Origin: Polynucleobacter sp. JS-JIR-II-50
Lineage (GTDB): Bacteria; Pseudomonadota; Gammaproteobacteria; Burkholderiales; Burkholderiaceae
Direction: 5' to 3'
DNA: 64,000 nucleotides
Assembly: GCF_018687895.1 (NCBI RefSeq)
Contig: NZ_CP061307.1
Span: 124,001 to 188,000 of the forward strand
The notes beneath the pieces were generated by a model, which saw only the letters and a program-made list of their open reading frames with translations, was not told the DNA's origin and ran no database searches. Shown here piece after piece: positions 19,329-29,253 of this stretch (positions are counted from its first letter, which is position 1; each line of letters starts with the position of its first letter). The position numbers and the translations under genes are program-made.

Positions 19329-19895
19329 TTATTTGTTTTGTAAAAAATTCTTGAGTAGGGCGTGGCCGTGCTCGGAAAGAATGGATTCTGGATGGAATTG
19401 CACGCCCTCAACTGCGAGCTCTTTATGACGTACACCCATGATCTCGCCATCAGACGAGGTGGCAGTCACTTCTAGCATTGCAGGTAAAGAACTTTTCTCA
19501 ATCGCCAGTGAGTGGTAGCGAGTCACCTTAAATGGATCGGGCAAATTCTTAAATACACCCACACCTGTGTGATGAATGCTGTCGGTCTTGCCGTGCATGA
19601 CTTTTTGGGCGCGAATGACTTTGCCGCCAAATGCTTCACCAATAGCTTGGTGCCCCAAACAAACGCCGAGGATCGGAATTTGACCGGCGTAACGCTTGAT
19701 GGTTTCGACTGAAATACCTGCCTCAGAAGGGCTGCATGGCCCAGGTGAGATGCAAATGCGCGCTGGATTCAGTTTGGCAATATATTCCACAGCAATTTCA
19801 TCATTGCGAAAGACTTTGACCTCTTCACCAAGTTCCGCAAAGTACTGAACGAGGTTGTAGGTAAATGAATCGTAGTTATCAATCATTAGGAGCAT
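19329..19895 (-). CDS. trpG: anthranilate synthase glutamine amidotransferase subunit
   Basis: A 188-residue class I amidotransferase supplying ammonia to Trp[16 protein letters not shown] opens the protein, [12 protein letters not shown] near 49-60 forms the oxyanion strand, the nucleophile is Cys79 in [17 protein letters not shown], and the His-Glu pair is in [14 protein letters not shown] near the end. It overlaps the 3' end of trpE by 17 bases. In some bacteria this subunit also serves aminodeoxychorismate synthase (PabA), which cannot be decided here. Confidence 0.96.
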   Translation of the reverse strand: MLLMIDNYDSFTYNLVQYFAELGEEVKVFRNDEIAVEYIAKLNPARICISPGPCSPSEAGISVETIKRYAGQIPILGVCLGHQAIGEAFGGKVIRAQKVMHGKTDSIHHTGVGVFKNLPDPFKVTRYHSLAIEKSSLPAMLEVTATSSDGEIMGVRHKELAVEGVQFHPESILSEHGHALLKNFLQNK

Positions 19896-21384
19896 CGAGT
19901 CCTCCTTGTACTAAATCTGCTGCAGTCAATACTGCACGTGCCTTAGCTTCGGTTTCTTTCCATTCGGCAGTGGGGTCAGAGTCAGCAACTACACCGGCCC
20001 CTGCTTGAGAGTGCAGCATGCCGTCACGGATCACGCCGGTACGAATGGCAATGGCCACATCCATATCACCTGAGAAAGACAGGTAACCTACTGCGCCACC
20101 ATAAACACCACGCTTCACAATTTCCATCTCATCGATGATTTCCATCGCCCGAATTTTTGGCGCGCCTGATAGGGTGCCAGCCGGGAAGGTCGCTCGCAAT
20201 ACATCCATATTGCTCATATTGTCCAAAAGATGGCCCTCTACTGAACTCACGATGTGCTGTACGTGGGAGTACTTCTCAATAGACATGGAGTCAGTGACTT
20301 TGACTGAGCCAGTTTTGGCAATGCGACCCACGTCATTACGGGCTAAATCAATCAACATCACATGCTCGGCAATTTCTTTAGGATCAGCCAAGAGCTCCTT
20401 GGCTAAGCGCTCATCTTCCTCTGGGTTGGCTCCGCGAGGACGGGTGCCAGCAAGTGGTCTGATAGTCACAATCTTCTCGGCAGCCCGTTTTTCTTGGCGC
20501 ACCAAAATCTCAGGAGATGAGCCAACAATTTGCATATCGCCAAAGTCATAGAAGTACATGTATGGCGATGGGTTGAGCGAGCGCAAAGCTCTATAGAGAG
20601 CTAATGGCGAGTCCGTAAATGGCTTGCTAATGCGCTGACCGATAACTACCTGCATGCAATCGCCGGCCAAAATATATTCTTTAGTTTTGAGTACTGCTTT
20701 CTCAAAATCTGCTGCTTTGAATTTACGAATGAGATCTGTTTTAGCGCTTGGTAAAGATGCCGGCATATTTGCTGGCTTGCTAAGACAGGCAAGTAATTCT
20801 TTTAAGCGATCTTGCGCTTTTTCAAAACTATTAGTAAGGCTCGGATCTGCATAGACAATCAAATAAATTTTGCCGGCAACGTTATCAATCACTGCCAACT
20901 CTTCAGTCAACATAAGTTGAATATCGGGTACACCTAATTCATCTGGTAGTTGATGTTTGGCTAAACGTGACTCGATATAACGAACGGTGTCATAACCAAA
21001 GTAGCCGGCAAGACCACCACAAAAGCGGGGCATGTCGGCTTGTAAAGCCACCTTAAAACGCTTGAAATACGCATCTACAAAATCGAGTGGATTATCAGTA
21101 TTTGTCTCAACTACTTTTCCATCGGTTACTACTTCGTTGACTGGTGTTGAAGGGGTGCCAACAGTTCTGACAATAGTCTTGGCAGGTAGGCCAATAAAGG
21201 AGAAGCGGCCGAAACGCTCGCCACCTAAAACAGACTCCAGTAAGTAAGTATTGGTCTTGCCAAACGCTTGAGTCAGCTTGACGTAGAGGGATAAGGGGGT
21301 CTCTAAATCTGCCAAAACCTCTTTGATCAGAGGAATTCGATTGAAGCCCTGATTTGCTAGGACATTAAATTCTTCAAGCTGCAT
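19879..21384 (-). CDS. trpE: anthranilate synthase component I
   Basis: A 501-residue chorismate-utilising enzyme making anthranilate from chorismate. [19 protein letters not shown] near 47-65 contains the LLES element of the tryptophan feedback site. The C-terminal catalytic domain has [51 protein letters not shown] and [20 protein letters not shown] in the normal order. No attenuator leader is visible upstream because rpe directly precedes it with a one-base overlap. It therefore probably shares a promoter with rpe. Confidence 0.97.
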   Translation of the reverse strand: MQLEEFNVLANQGFNRIPLIKEVLADLETPLSLYVKLTQAFGKTNTYLLESVLGGERFGRFSFIGLPAKTIVRTVGTPSTPVNEVVTDGKVVETNTDNPLDFVDAYFKRFKVALQADMPRFCGGLAGYFGYDTVRYIESRLAKHQLPDELGVPDIQLMLTEELAVIDNVAGKIYLIVYADPSLTNSFEKAQDRLKELLACLSKPANMPASLPSAKTDLIRKFKAADFEKAVLKTKEYILAGDCMQVVIGQRISKPFTDSPLALYRALRSLNPSPYMYFYDFGDMQIVGSSPEILVRQEKRAAEKIVTIRPLAGTRPRGANPEEDERLAKELLADPKEIAEHVMLIDLARNDVGRIAKTGSVKVTDSMSIEKYSHVQHIVSSVEGHLLDNMSNMDVLRATFPAGTLSGAPKIRAMEIIDEMEIVKRGVYGGAVGYLSFSGDMDVAIAIRTGVIRDGMLHSQAGAGVVADSDPTAEWKETEAKARAVLTAADLVQGGLDAPND

Positions 21385-22109
21385 TACGCTTTTCCTGACT
21401 TTCCTAATTCAGTGCGCATTGCTTGAATTACTTTTGCATAATTTTCTTGTGCGTAAATTGCTGAGCCTGCAACAAAAGTATCGGCGCCTGCTCGTGCTAC
21501 TTCTGCAATGTTGTCGACTTTAATTCCACCATCTACCTCAAGACGAATATGTCGACCAGTCTCAGCCTGATAGCGATCGAGGCGTGTGCGTACTTGAGCA
21601 ATCTTATTGAGGGTACTCGGAATAAATGACTGGCCACCGAAGCCTGGGTTGACTGACATCAGCAAAACCAGATCGAGTAATTCCAAAGTGTGATCGAGAT
21701 GATCCAGGGGCGTAGCTGGATTCAAAACAAGACCTGCTTGACATCCTTGATCGCGAATCAAGTTCAATGTGCGATTGACATGAGGACTTGCTTCGGGATG
21801 AAAGCTAATTAAATTGGCGCCTGCTTTGGCAAAGTCAGGGACGATGCGATCTACCGGCTCGATCATTAAATGCACATCGATCACCGCAGGTTTGCCATCT
21901 TTATTTGCATAAGGACGAATAGCCTCGCAAACCAAGGGGCCAATAGTCAGGTTGGGCACATAGTGGTTATCCATCACATCAAAGTGAATCCAGTCGGCGC
22001 CCGCCACTAAAACGTCTTGAACTTCCTTGCCAAGACAGGCGAAGTCAGCCGACAAAATGGATGGGGCAATAACAAATTGACTATTTGAGGATGATTTTTG
22101 GCTTTCCAT
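21384..22109 (-). CDS. rpe: ribulose-phosphate 3-epimerase
   Basis: A 241-residue TIM barrel interconverting ribulose-5-P and xylulose-5-P in the pentose phosphate and Calvin cycles. [13 protein letters not shown] near 14-26, [18 protein letters not shown] near 41-58, IDVHLMI near 79, [13 protein letters not shown] near 152 and EVDGGI near 190 are all family signatures with metal ligands. The stop overlaps the trpE start by one base. In many Burkholderiaceae a phosphoglycolate phosphatase gene (gph) sits between them; it is absent here. Confidence 0.97.
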   Translation of the reverse strand: MESQKSSSNSQFVIAPSILSADFACLGKEVQDVLVAGADWIHFDVMDNHYVPNLTIGPLVCEAIRPYANKDGKPAVIDVHLMIEPVDRIVPDFAKAGANLISFHPEASPHVNRTLNLIRDQGCQAGLVLNPATPLDHLDHTLELLDLVLLMSVNPGFGGQSFIPSTLNKIAQVRTRLDRYQAETGRHIRLEVDGGIKVDNIAEVARAGADTFVAGSAIYAQENYAKVIQAMRTELGKSGKA

Positions 22110-22158
22110 CCCTAGATTCTAGCTTGCAGTTGGCCTTAGGATGGAGCAGAATTCGTCC

Positions 22159-22533
22159 ATGAATCCCCACGAAATGAGCATTACGGTCAAAGCCCAGTAC
22201 CTTCCTGAGCAATCTGACCCCGATAACCGCCAATTTGCCTTCGCTTATACGGTGACCATCCGCAATACGGGGACGGCCAGTATTCAGGTGATTGCCCGCC
22301 ATTGGTTCATTACAGACGGGGATAACGATGTCCAGGAGGTTCGAGGCCTAGGCGTTGTTGGGCAGCAACCGCTATTGCGCTCCGGAGAGCATTTTGAGTA
22401 CACCAGCTGGGCAACTTTGCCCACTCCTGCGGGAACAATGCGCGGGGAGTATTTTTGTGTGACTGAAGATGCCCAGTTCTTTCAGGCCCCCATCCCAGAG
22501 TTTGTCCTGGTGATGCCGCGCACCCTGCATTAA
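22159..22533 (+). CDS. apaG: ApaG protein (Co2+/Mg2+ efflux-associated, DUF525)
   Basis: A 124-residue beta-sandwich protein. FAYTVTIRNTGTASIQVIAR near 33-52, EVRGLGVVGQQPLLRSGEHF near 69-88 and GTMRGEYFCVTEDA match ApaG closely along its whole length. The frame opens at 22141, but the ATG at 22159 gives the usual length. Its biochemical role is not settled; it is tied to magnesium/cobalt resistance and found fused to F-box or polymerase-interacting proteins in eukaryotes. It is divergent from rpe, with about 50 bases between starts. Confidence 0.93.
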   Translation: MNPHEMSITVKAQYLPEQSDPDNRQFAFAYTVTIRNTGTASIQVIARHWFITDGDNDVQEVRGLGVVGQQPLLRSGEHFEYTSWATLPTPAGTMRGEYFCVTEDAQFFQAPIPEFVLVMPRTLH

Positions 22534-22551
22534 TGTAGGGCAGTGGGGATA

Positions 22552-22665
22552 CTATTTTTTACCCTTGCCCGTCCAAAGGACAATAAATAACAAAAGTCCT
22601 AAGGCAACGGCGCCCTCGAAAGCAAACAGTAGCATCGGGTATTCATCGAGTAAATTGGCAATCAT
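22552..22665 (-). CDS. possible 37-residue single-pass membrane protein
   Basis: This short frame fills the gap between apaG and mltA on the opposite strand. It reads [18 protein letters not shown], then a hydrophobic run AVALGLLLFIVLWTG and a basic tail GKGKK, a plausible membrane helix with a positive cytoplasmic end. Its ATG and the mltA ATG share one CATG at 22663-22666, so the two start codons overlap head to head. No strong Shine-Dalgarno is seen. It could be chance, but the coherent composition and exact fit to the intergenic gap argue for a real gene. Confidence 0.42.
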   Translation of the reverse strand: MIANLLDEYPMLLFAFEGAVALGLLLFIVLWTGKGKK

Positions 22666-23794
22666 GATTTCTAAATTTAAATTAGTTCCGCTAAGTGTAT
22701 TCGCTATCCTTATGGCTAGCTTGATTGTTGGATGCTCTACGCCGCCCACTCGGGGAGCAGGCTATCGCTCAAGCGGTTCTGGTGCTGCGCCATCAAGCTA
22801 TAGCTCCTCAATTGCAAGCTTTAGCGCTATCTCTTGGCAAGCCTTACCGGGGTGGCAAGATGACGACTTATCTCAGGCCTGGCCTGCTTGGTTAAAAAGT
22901 TGTGATGCTTTACGTAAGAAAAGTGGTGATGTGAACTGGCGCTCAGTGTGTACCCAGGCTGGCAATGTATCAAGCCATGATACGCAGGCCATTCGTCAAT
23001 ATTTTGAAAATAATTTTCAAGCTTATGAAATTCGCAATAGCTCCGGTAGTGACACGGGCTTAATCACAGGCTATTACGAACCGGTAATGAATGGCTCACA
23101 AACTCGAACAAGCACTTATAAAGTGCCGCTCTACGGCTACCCTAATGCTTGGCGCAAGTCTAAGCCTAACCCAGGCCCAAGCCGTGCCGAGCTAATGAGT
23201 TCTGGTGTGTTGCAGGGCTCTGAAATTGCTTGGGTGCAGGATCCAGTAGCAGCAGCGTTCATGCAAATTCAAGGCTCTGGAAAAATTCGTCTTGAGGATG
23301 GACGCATCCTGCGTCTGGGTTTTGCGGGCACCAATGATCAGCCTTTTAAATCCTTTGCTCAGTGGCTGCTTGATCGTAAAGACATCACGCGAAGTGAGGC
23401 AACGATGCAAGGAATTTCACAATGGGCAAAACGTAATCCTGGCCAAGTGAATGAAATGTTGAACGCCAATCCCCGTTTTGTTTTCTTTAAAGAGTTACCC
23501 GGTAACGTCTCTGCTGATTTGGGCCCTAATGGCGCTCTCGGTGTTCCGCTCACAGCTGAGCGCAGTATTGCAGTAGATTTACAAGCCTTGCCACTGGGTG
23601 CACCTGTCTTTTTAGCAGCCACCAAACCATTAAGTAGTCAGCCGTTGCTAAAGCTAGTGATGGCACAGGATACGGGCAAAGCAATTGTGGGTGGCGTCAG
23701 GGCCGACTACTATTGGGGGTCCGGAGATGCTGCTGGAGAGATGGCAGGTCGTATGAAACAAAATGGCAGGATGTGGTTGTTGTTGCCACGTTAA
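22664..23794 (+). CDS. mltA: membrane-bound lytic murein transglycosylase A
   Basis: A 376-residue lipoprotein that cleaves peptidoglycan glycan strands to 1,6-anhydro-MurNAc products at the outer membrane. The chosen ATG at 22664 gives a lipoprotein signal peptide with lipobox L-I-V-G-C near residue 16-20; the frame is open 33 codons further up but would spoil this. [13 protein letters not shown] near 134, [27 protein letters not shown] near 200-216 and the C-terminal 3D domain ([23 protein letters not shown], with its three Asp) are clear. A short Ser-rich linker follows the signal. The start interlocks with a minus-strand small ORF. Confidence 0.93.
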   Translation: MISKFKLVPLSVFAILMASLIVGCSTPPTRGAGYRSSGSGAAPSSYSSSIASFSAISWQALPGWQDDDLSQAWPAWLKSCDALRKKSGDVNWRSVCTQAGNVSSHDTQAIRQYFENNFQAYEIRNSSGSDTGLITGYYEPVMNGSQTRTSTYKVPLYGYPNAWRKSKPNPGPSRAELMSSGVLQGSEIAWVQDPVAAAFMQIQGSGKIRLEDGRILRLGFAGTNDQPFKSFAQWLLDRKDITRSEATMQGISQWAKRNPGQVNEMLNANPRFVFFKELPGNVSADLGPNGALGVPLTAERSIAVDLQALPLGAPVFLAATKPLSSQPLLKLVMAQDTGKAIVGGVRADYYWGSGDAAGEMAGRMKQNGRMWLLLPR

Positions 23795-23820
23795 TTAATA
23801 CTTTTCACCGAAAGAAATTC

Positions 23821-24597
23821 ATGAGCTACAAAACTATTTTGACTGAAGTGGATGGTAAGGTTGCCACTATTACTTTGAATCGCCCGGAGGTGTTAAATGC
23901 CTTGAACGACCAGCTCATGGAGGAGCTTGGTGCTGCATTATTGGCATTTGATGCGGACGACAATATTGGTTGCATGATCGTTACTGGCAGTGAAAAGGCA
24001 TTTGCTGCTGGAGCAGATATTGCTTCAATGGCTAAGTATGGTTTGAAGGATGTTTATCGCGGCGATTTCATTACCCGCAATTGGGAAGAGATCAAAAAAG
24101 TACGCAAGCCTGTAATTGCTGCTGTCTCTGGCTATGCGCTTGGCGGCGGCTGTGAGTTGGCCATGATGTGCGACACGATCATGGCAGCAGATAACGCAAA
24201 GTTTTCGCAACCTGAAATCAAGCTAGGCATTATTCCAGGCGCTGGCGGTACACAGCGCTTACCGCGCGCGGTATCCAAAGCCAAAGCGATGGATCTAGCT
24301 TTGACGGGCCGCATGATGGATGCCGCTGAAGCTGAGCGCTCCGGTTTGGTTGCCAGGATCTTCCCACAAGCAGAGTTGCTGAAAGAAGTTAAAGCAATCG
24401 CCAAAGGAATTGCAGATATGCCTTTGTTAACTGCAATGATGGTGAAAGAAAGTATCAATACTGCTTATGAAACCACTTTATCTGAAGGTATTCATTTTGA
24501 GCGCCGCCTCTTTCATGCCTGCTTTGGAACGAATGATCAGAAAGAAGGTATGGCTGCATTCATGGAAAAACGCCCAGCCAAATTTACAAATTCTTAA
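23821..24597 (+). CDS. enoyl-CoA hydratase
   Basis: A 258-residue crotonase that hydrates trans-2-enoyl-CoA in fatty acid beta-oxidation. Both catalytic glutamates are present: Glu112 in [13 protein letters not shown] and Glu132 in [16 protein letters not shown]. The oxyanion hole is [11 protein letters not shown] near 60-70, and the C-terminal FVEKR-like [10 protein letters not shown] is present. The ATG at 23821 has a GAAAG-type ribosome site; the frame is open further up only inside mltA. Its closest resemblance is to short-chain (mitochondrial-type) enoyl-CoA hydratase, which may explain why it stands alone rather than in a fad operon. Confidence 0.93.
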   Translation: MSYKTILTEVDGKVATITLNRPEVLNALNDQLMEELGAALLAFDADDNIGCMIVTGSEKAFAAGADIASMAKYGLKDVYRGDFITRNWEEIKKVRKPVIAAVSGYALGGGCELAMMCDTIMAADNAKFSQPEIKLGIIPGAGGTQRLPRAVSKAKAMDLALTGRMMDAAEAERSGLVARIFPQAELLKEVKAIAKGIADMPLLTAMMVKESINTAYETTLSEGIHFERRLFHACFGTNDQKEGMAAFMEKRPAKFTNS

Positions 24598-24626
24598 TTC
24601 AACTAATTGAAAAGAATTTAATTTTT
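24588..24626 (+). terminator. probable AU-rich rho-independent terminator
   Basis: AAATTCTT (24588-24595) and TTCAA (24598-24602) pair with TTGAA (24607-24611) and AAGAATTT (24612-24619), giving a 13-pair stem with a two-base bulge and loop CTAA. It is followed by AATTTTTTT. It overlaps the end of the hydratase gene and lies just before the convergent amidohydrolase gene's stop. Confidence 0.5.
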
Positions 24627-25814
24627 TTCTAGGAAGCGTTGAGCTAGTTTGACCCAATAGCTCACGCCGACTGGAATTAAAGAGTCATTGAAGTCGTAAG
24701 AGGGATTATGTAAGTGGCATGGGCCCATGCCATGCCCTACCGAGCGATGATCGCCGTCTCCATTGCCTAAAAATACGTAACAGCCCGGCTTTTCTAGCAG
24801 CATAAATGCGAAGTCTTCCGCGCCCATTGTGGGATCAATTGAAGCATTTACATTCTGCTTGCCAACCAATTCACTCATGACCTCGGTAGCGAATTCCACT
24901 TCATTGGCATGATTAATGAGGGGCGGATAATTTCTGGAAAACGTAATTTCTGCTTGGCAATCAAATGCGCCTGCAACGCTATGAGCGATTTCTCGTAAAC
25001 GTTGCTCGATTAAATCTAAGACGTCTAAAGTAAATGTACGTACAGTACCGCCAATGAAGGCGCTATCCGGAATGACATTACTCGTTTCGCCCGCATGAAA
25101 TTGCGTAATCGATAAAACAGCAGCATCTACAGGACGCTTATTGCGTGTAATGATGCTTTGTAATGCAAGCACTACTTGGGCGCCAGCAAATACTGGATCT
25201 GCGCTATTGTGGGGTAGAGCGGCGTGACCGCCTTTGCCGGTGATGGTAATTTCAAAAGTATTGCTTGAGGCCATCATTGGGCCGGAGGTCACACCAAAGT
25301 GACCTTCTGCCAAGCCAGGCCAGTTATGCAAGCCAAATACTGCGTCGCATGGAAACTCTTTGAAAAGTCCATCCTTAATCATTTCATTTGCACCAGCGCC
25401 ACCTTCTTCTGCTGGCTGGAAAATAAAAATCACCGTGCCTTTGAAGTCGCGGTGATTTGATAAATACTGTGCAGCACCAAGCAGCATTGCGGTATGGCCA
25501 TCATGTCCACAAGCATGCATTTTTCCGGGGTTTGTTGAAGCATGAGCAAAGTTGTTGTGCTCTTGCAATGGAAGCGCATCCATATCAGCGCGCAAACCAA
25601 TCATTTTTCCGGGGCCTAAGTCACCATCTAAACGACCTACGACACCCGTTTTTCCCATGCCGCGATAGACTGTAATTCCCCAGCTAGAAAGCGCTTCTGC
25701 AACTAGATCAGCAGTGCGATTTTCTTCGAAACGCAATTCAGGATGCGCATGAATATTGCGTCGAATTTCTTGAATAGCTTCCGCGGAGTCAATAATTTCT
25801 GGGGATAAATGCAT
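24618..25814 (-). CDS. M20 family amidohydrolase (hippurate hydrolase/aminoacylase-like)
   Basis: A 398-residue dizinc peptidase-family hydrolase. IRRNIHAHPELRFEE near 17-31, IGLRADMDALPLQE near 73-86, MHACGHDGHTAMLLGAA near 103-119 (bridging Asp/His ligands) and FIFQPAEEGGAGANEMI near 132-148 (catalytic Glu) are all present. GKGGHAALPHNSADP near 193 starts the dimerisation domain. Members cleave N-acyl amino acids such as hippurate or N-acetyl amino acids, and the substrate here is unknown. It has no signal peptide and is a single gene. Confidence 0.9.
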   Translation of the reverse strand: MHLSPEIIDSAEAIQEIRRNIHAHPELRFEENRTADLVAEALSSWGITVYRGMGKTGVVGRLDGDLGPGKMIGLRADMDALPLQEHNNFAHASTNPGKMHACGHDGHTAMLLGAAQYLSNHRDFKGTVIFIFQPAEEGGAGANEMIKDGLFKEFPCDAVFGLHNWPGLAEGHFGVTSGPMMASSNTFEITITGKGGHAALPHNSADPVFAGAQVVLALQSIITRNKRPVDAAVLSITQFHAGETSNVIPDSAFIGGTVRTFTLDVLDLIEQRLREIAHSVAGAFDCQAEITFSRNYPPLINHANEVEFATEVMSELVGKQNVNASIDPTMGAEDFAFMLLEKPGCYVFLGNGDGDHRSVGHGMGPCHLHNPSYDFNDSLIPVGVSYWVKLAQRFLEKN

Positions 25815-25870
25815 CCCTTCATCTTATCCGAAAGTCTTTGGACATGCCTTTTGGGCTAAATTACCGCAAA

Positions 25871-26590
25871 TTAATTGTTGGGTAATTGAATGTGCTTTGC
25901 AGCAAAACTCAAGGCTTCAATTGAATATGGGTTGTTATCGGCTTTTTGGAGTTCTTTTGGAAGTGCTGGAATGAGGCCTAAAAATGGGGTGTCTATTCTG
26001 GCTTGCAGAGTCTGAATATTTTCTTCAAGCAAAGGCATTTCTGTGGATAGGGTATTAGCTACCCATCCTGCAATATTTAAGTTGCGCGCTTTGATTGCCT
26101 CATAGGTCAGGAGGGCGTGATTAATGCAACCTAATTTCATGCCCACCACTAGGATGATGGGTAATTTAATTTCTTGGGAGAAAGTTCCCAAATCTTCCCG
26201 GTCATTTAGTGGGATAAGTAAACCACCGGCACCCTCAACCACAACGCAATCTGACTGGCTTTGAACATTTTGAAAACTCTGCAAGATCACAGTCATTTCA
26301 AGTTGTAGCCCTTGATGAGCCGCTACCAAATGTGGAGCAGCCGGCCGATCCAATACATAAGGACACAAACTCAACTCTTCGGAGCTGAGGTTTGAGGCGA
26401 TGCGCAGTGTCTCTAAATCTTCATTCAGGGTGTGGCCTTGTGCATCTTGATAAGTTCCAGCAACAACCGGTTTAAAGCCAATCGCATTCATTCCCTGTTC
26501 GCGCAATTTCAGAATGAGAGCGCCACTCACCAGCGTTTTTCCAACCTCGGTGTCTGTACCGGCGACAAAGAAGCCTGTGGCCTTACTCAT
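25871..26590 (-). CDS. bioD: dethiobiotin synthetase
   Basis: A 239-residue ATP-dependent enzyme closing the ureido ring of dethiobiotin from DAPA and CO2. GTDTEVGKTLVSGAL from residue 11 is the P-loop, FKPVVAGT near 38-45 carries the substrate Lys, and VVVEGAGGLLIPLNDRE near 115-131 is the conserved loop. The ATG at 26590 overlaps the bioF stop by 8 bases; an upstream in-frame start at 26620 adds residues unlike BioD. It is the last gene of bioA-bioF-bioD. Confidence 0.95.
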   Translation of the reverse strand: MSKATGFFVAGTDTEVGKTLVSGALILKLREQGMNAIGFKPVVAGTYQDAQGHTLNEDLETLRIASNLSSEELSLCPYVLDRPAAPHLVAAHQGLQLEMTVILQSFQNVQSQSDCVVVEGAGGLLIPLNDREDLGTFSQEIKLPIILVVGMKLGCINHALLTYEAIKARNLNIAGWVANTLSTEMPLLEENIQTLQARIDTPFLGLIPALPKELQKADNNPYSIEALSFAAKHIQLPNN

Positions 26591-27821
26591 GAGAGCCCTT
26601 TTGAATGACTGTTTGCTCAATGGTCTTTAAGGTATCAATGAGTAGACGCACATCTGCTTCGCCATGGTTAGCAGAGAACGTAATGCGTAATCTTGCACTG
26701 CCATTGGGTACGGTAGGAGGGCGAATAGCAGGAATCCAATAACCTGCCTCATCAAGTAACTTAGCGGCGAGCAGAGCATTGGCATTACTGCCCAAAATGA
26801 CGGGCTGTATGGCAGTGCAAGAGGATACCTTTTCCCATTGAGAAAATTGCATTTCATCTTGCCAGATGCGAATGAGTTTATTGAGTTGAGTGCGGCGATT
26901 ACTGCCCTCGTCCCCCTCAATGATTTTCAAGCTCTTTGAGACCGTATGCGCTATCGCAGGTGGCGTTGCAGTACTGTAAATAAAAGGGCGCCCCTTTTGA
27001 GTAAGCCACTCAATAAAAGTCGCTTGCGCACAAATAAAAGCGCCGCTGACACCTGCAGCTTTTCCAAGAGTACCAATATAAATAATGCGATCAGAGCAGA
27101 TATTTTCCTGCTCCAAAATGCCATGACCTTGTTTGCCCAATACTCCAAAACCGTGAGCATCATCCACAAGTAACAGTGCATCGTATTGCTCAGCAAGTTT
27201 TAATAATTCTTTTACTGGAGCAAGATCACCATCCATACTAAAGACGCCATCAGTAACAATAATCTTTAGTGGATGTTGATCTGTTTTCAGTAATTCGTTT
27301 AATGAATCAAGTTGTGTGTGATCAAACAGAGCGACATTTGCTTGAGTTTGCGCAGCCGCCAAACGAACCCCATCAATTAAAGAGGCATGGTTTAGCTTTG
27401 CCGAATAAATGCTGGTGGATTTTTGTGGCGCAAGTCTTGCCAGGGCTGTGATGGCAGTAAGGTTCGAGAGATAGCCAGTGCTAAAAAATAGGGCGCGCGC
27501 GTTTGGAATGTGCTGCTTCTGAAAAGAGGCTAACTGGTTTTCAAGCAGCTCATGAGCCCTGCTGTGGCCGCTAATGAGATGGGAGGCGCCACTGCCTACC
27601 CCATACTTCTGAGCGCCTTCAGTAAGTGCTTGAATTAAATCAGGATGGTTTGCTAGTCCTAGATAGTCATTACTACAAAACGCTTTCAGCTCGCGTCCAT
27701 CGACTAAAACTTTGGTATCGCATGGAGATTCTGTTGCCCTGAGTTTGCGTTTGAGCAATTGTGAGTCAAGTTCTGCAATTTGCTCTTGCGCTAACTTTAA
27801 GGCCTGATGTGCGTTCGTCAT
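26583..27821 (-). CDS. bioF: 8-amino-7-oxononanoate synthase
   Basis: A 412-residue PLP enzyme of the alpha-oxoamine synthase family that condenses pimeloyl-ACP/CoA with alanine. CSNDYLGLANHPDL from 49, GSGASHLISGHSRAHELLE near 77-95, VDDAHGFGVLG near 219-229 (Asp for the PLP pyridine N) and the Schiff-base Lys254 in YIGTLGKAAGVSGAF are visible. Its start overlaps the bioA stop by four bases and its stop overlaps bioD, so the three genes are translationally linked. Confidence 0.96.
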   Translation of the reverse strand: MTNAHQALKLAQEQIAELDSQLLKRKLRATESPCDTKVLVDGRELKAFCSNDYLGLANHPDLIQALTEGAQKYGVGSGASHLISGHSRAHELLENQLASFQKQHIPNARALFFSTGYLSNLTAITALARLAPQKSTSIYSAKLNHASLIDGVRLAAAQTQANVALFDHTQLDSLNELLKTDQHPLKIIVTDGVFSMDGDLAPVKELLKLAEQYDALLLVDDAHGFGVLGKQGHGILEQENICSDRIIYIGTLGKAAGVSGAFICAQATFIEWLTQKGRPFIYSTATPPAIAHTVSKSLKIIEGDEGSNRRTQLNKLIRIWQDEMQFSQWEKVSSCTAIQPVILGSNANALLAAKLLDEAGYWIPAIRPPTVPNGSARLRITFSANHGEADVRLLIDTLKTIEQTVIQKGSHE

Positions 27822-29164
27822 GCCAAGGTTTTCTCAAGGGCAACTTGCACAGCATTACCTAGTTGCATGGTTTCTAGTGGAGACAAAATATAGGGCGGCA
27901 TGACGTAGATAGTATTGCCGATTGGTCTGATCAATACACCTTGGCTTAAACAGTTTGAGAACATCGACCTCGAAAATGTCTTAGGGTTTTTAAGAAATTC
28001 ATGCTTAATATCAAATGCCAAGATCATTCCTTGTTGGCGCCAATGTTCAATGCGTGAATTCGTTTTTGCCCAAGCAAATGCATTTGCTAAATCCTTTGAG
28101 CGCTCAATATTTTTTTCTAATACTTTGTCAGTTTCGAAAATCTCTAGACAAGCTAGTGCAGCAGCACAGGCTAGTGGGTTGCCAGTATAAGAATGAGAAT
28201 GCAAAAATCCTTGCTCGATTTGATCACCATAAAAAGCTTGGTATATCTGGTCTGTCGTAAGGCAGAGTGATAGCGGAAGATAGCCGCCGCTAATACCCTT
28301 AGAGAGGGTCAAGAAGTCTGGCCAGATACCCGCATGTTCGCAGGCAAAGAACTTACCACTACGCCCACAGCCTACCGCAATCTCATCTGCAATCAAATGT
28401 ACTTCATAGCGATCACATAAATCCCTGACTAAACGAAGATATTCAGGAGAATGCATGGCCATTTGCCCTGCGCACTGCACCAAAGGTTCGACAATGATGG
28501 CAGCAATATTGTCATGTTCTTTTACAAATAATTCTTCGAGTTGTTTTGCTGCATTTCTTGCTACATCTTCTGCGCTCTCATTAGTTTTTGCTTTGCGTGC
28601 ATCAGGCGATGCAATGGTGAATACATCTTGCAAGAGAGATCCATAGGCTTCTCGAAAAATCGCAACATCAGTTACCGCTAATGCACCAAGCGTTTCTCCA
28701 TGGTAGCCATTCTCTAAGCAAACAAATTTTTTCTTTTGTGGTTTGCCATTGAGTTGCCAATAGTGGTGACTCATCTTGAGTGCTATTTCTACTGCAGACG
28801 CGCCATCGGAAGCGTAAAAGACATGGCCTAAATGGTGGTTGGTAAGTGCGGAGAGTTTTTCAGATAACTCCACTACAGGCGGATGTGTAAATCCAGCGAG
28901 CATCACATGCTCAATTTTTTCGAGTTGCGTGGTAATGGCTTGATTGATTCTTGGATTGGAGTGGCCAAATAAATTGGTCCACCAAGAGCTGATGGAGTCG
29001 AGTAGGGCCTTTCCGTTTTCGTCATAGAGCCAAGCGCCCTTACCTTTTGTAATGGCAATCAGCGGAAAGGACTCATGCTGTTTCATCTGCGTGCATGGGT
29101 GCCAGACGGCTGCAAGGCTGCGATCAACGAGGGGAGCTTGATTTAAATCAGAAATAACCTTCAT
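27818..29164 (-). CDS. bioA: adenosylmethionine-8-amino-7-oxononanoate aminotransferase
   Basis: A 448-residue class III aminotransferase that converts KAPA to DAPA with S-adenosylmethionine as amino donor. WHPCTQMKQHESFPLI near 21-36 and SSWWTNLFGHSNPRIN near 59-74 are BioA-specific. VFYASDGASAVEIALKM forms the phosphate loop, LIADEIAVGCGRSGKFFACE carries the PLP Asp, and Lys289 in TLSKGISGGYLPLS is the Schiff-base residue. It heads the minus-strand bio operon, divergent from bioB with a 89-base gap. I did not recognise a BirA operator in that gap. Confidence 0.95.
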   Translation of the reverse strand: MKVISDLNQAPLVDRSLAAVWHPCTQMKQHESFPLIAITKGKGAWLYDENGKALLDSISSWWTNLFGHSNPRINQAITTQLEKIEHVMLAGFTHPPVVELSEKLSALTNHHLGHVFYASDGASAVEIALKMSHHYWQLNGKPQKKKFVCLENGYHGETLGALAVTDVAIFREAYGSLLQDVFTIASPDARKAKTNESAEDVARNAAKQLEELFVKEHDNIAAIIVEPLVQCAGQMAMHSPEYLRLVRDLCDRYEVHLIADEIAVGCGRSGKFFACEHAGIWPDFLTLSKGISGGYLPLSLCLTTDQIYQAFYGDQIEQGFLHSHSYTGNPLACAAALACLEIFETDKVLEKNIERSKDLANAFAWAKTNSRIEHWRQQGMILAFDIKHEFLKNPKTFSRSMFSNCLSQGVLIRPIGNTIYVMPPYILSPLETMQLGNAVQVALEKTLA

Positions 29165-29253
29165 GTTTGATATTTGACCACTAGTTTTTCCAAATTCAGG
29201 CCTGTATCTGTTATGTTTATGACTTGAATCCCCTCATTTTTTGGAATTTACCC

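Noticed and set aside
20135..20551. 138-codon ORF antisense to trpE
   Set aside because: Composition is typical of a shadow frame (Ser, Ile, Arg rich, no motifs) opposite a conserved enzyme.
22110..22158. trp attenuator or leader peptide before the rpe-trpEGDC run
   Set aside because: The gap to divergent apaG is too short and shows no tandem Trp codons or terminator/antiterminator pair.
29165..29253. BirA or BioR operator between bioA and bioB
   Set aside because: No TTGTAAACC-type inverted repeat or TTATCTATAA-type site was found in the 89-base gap.
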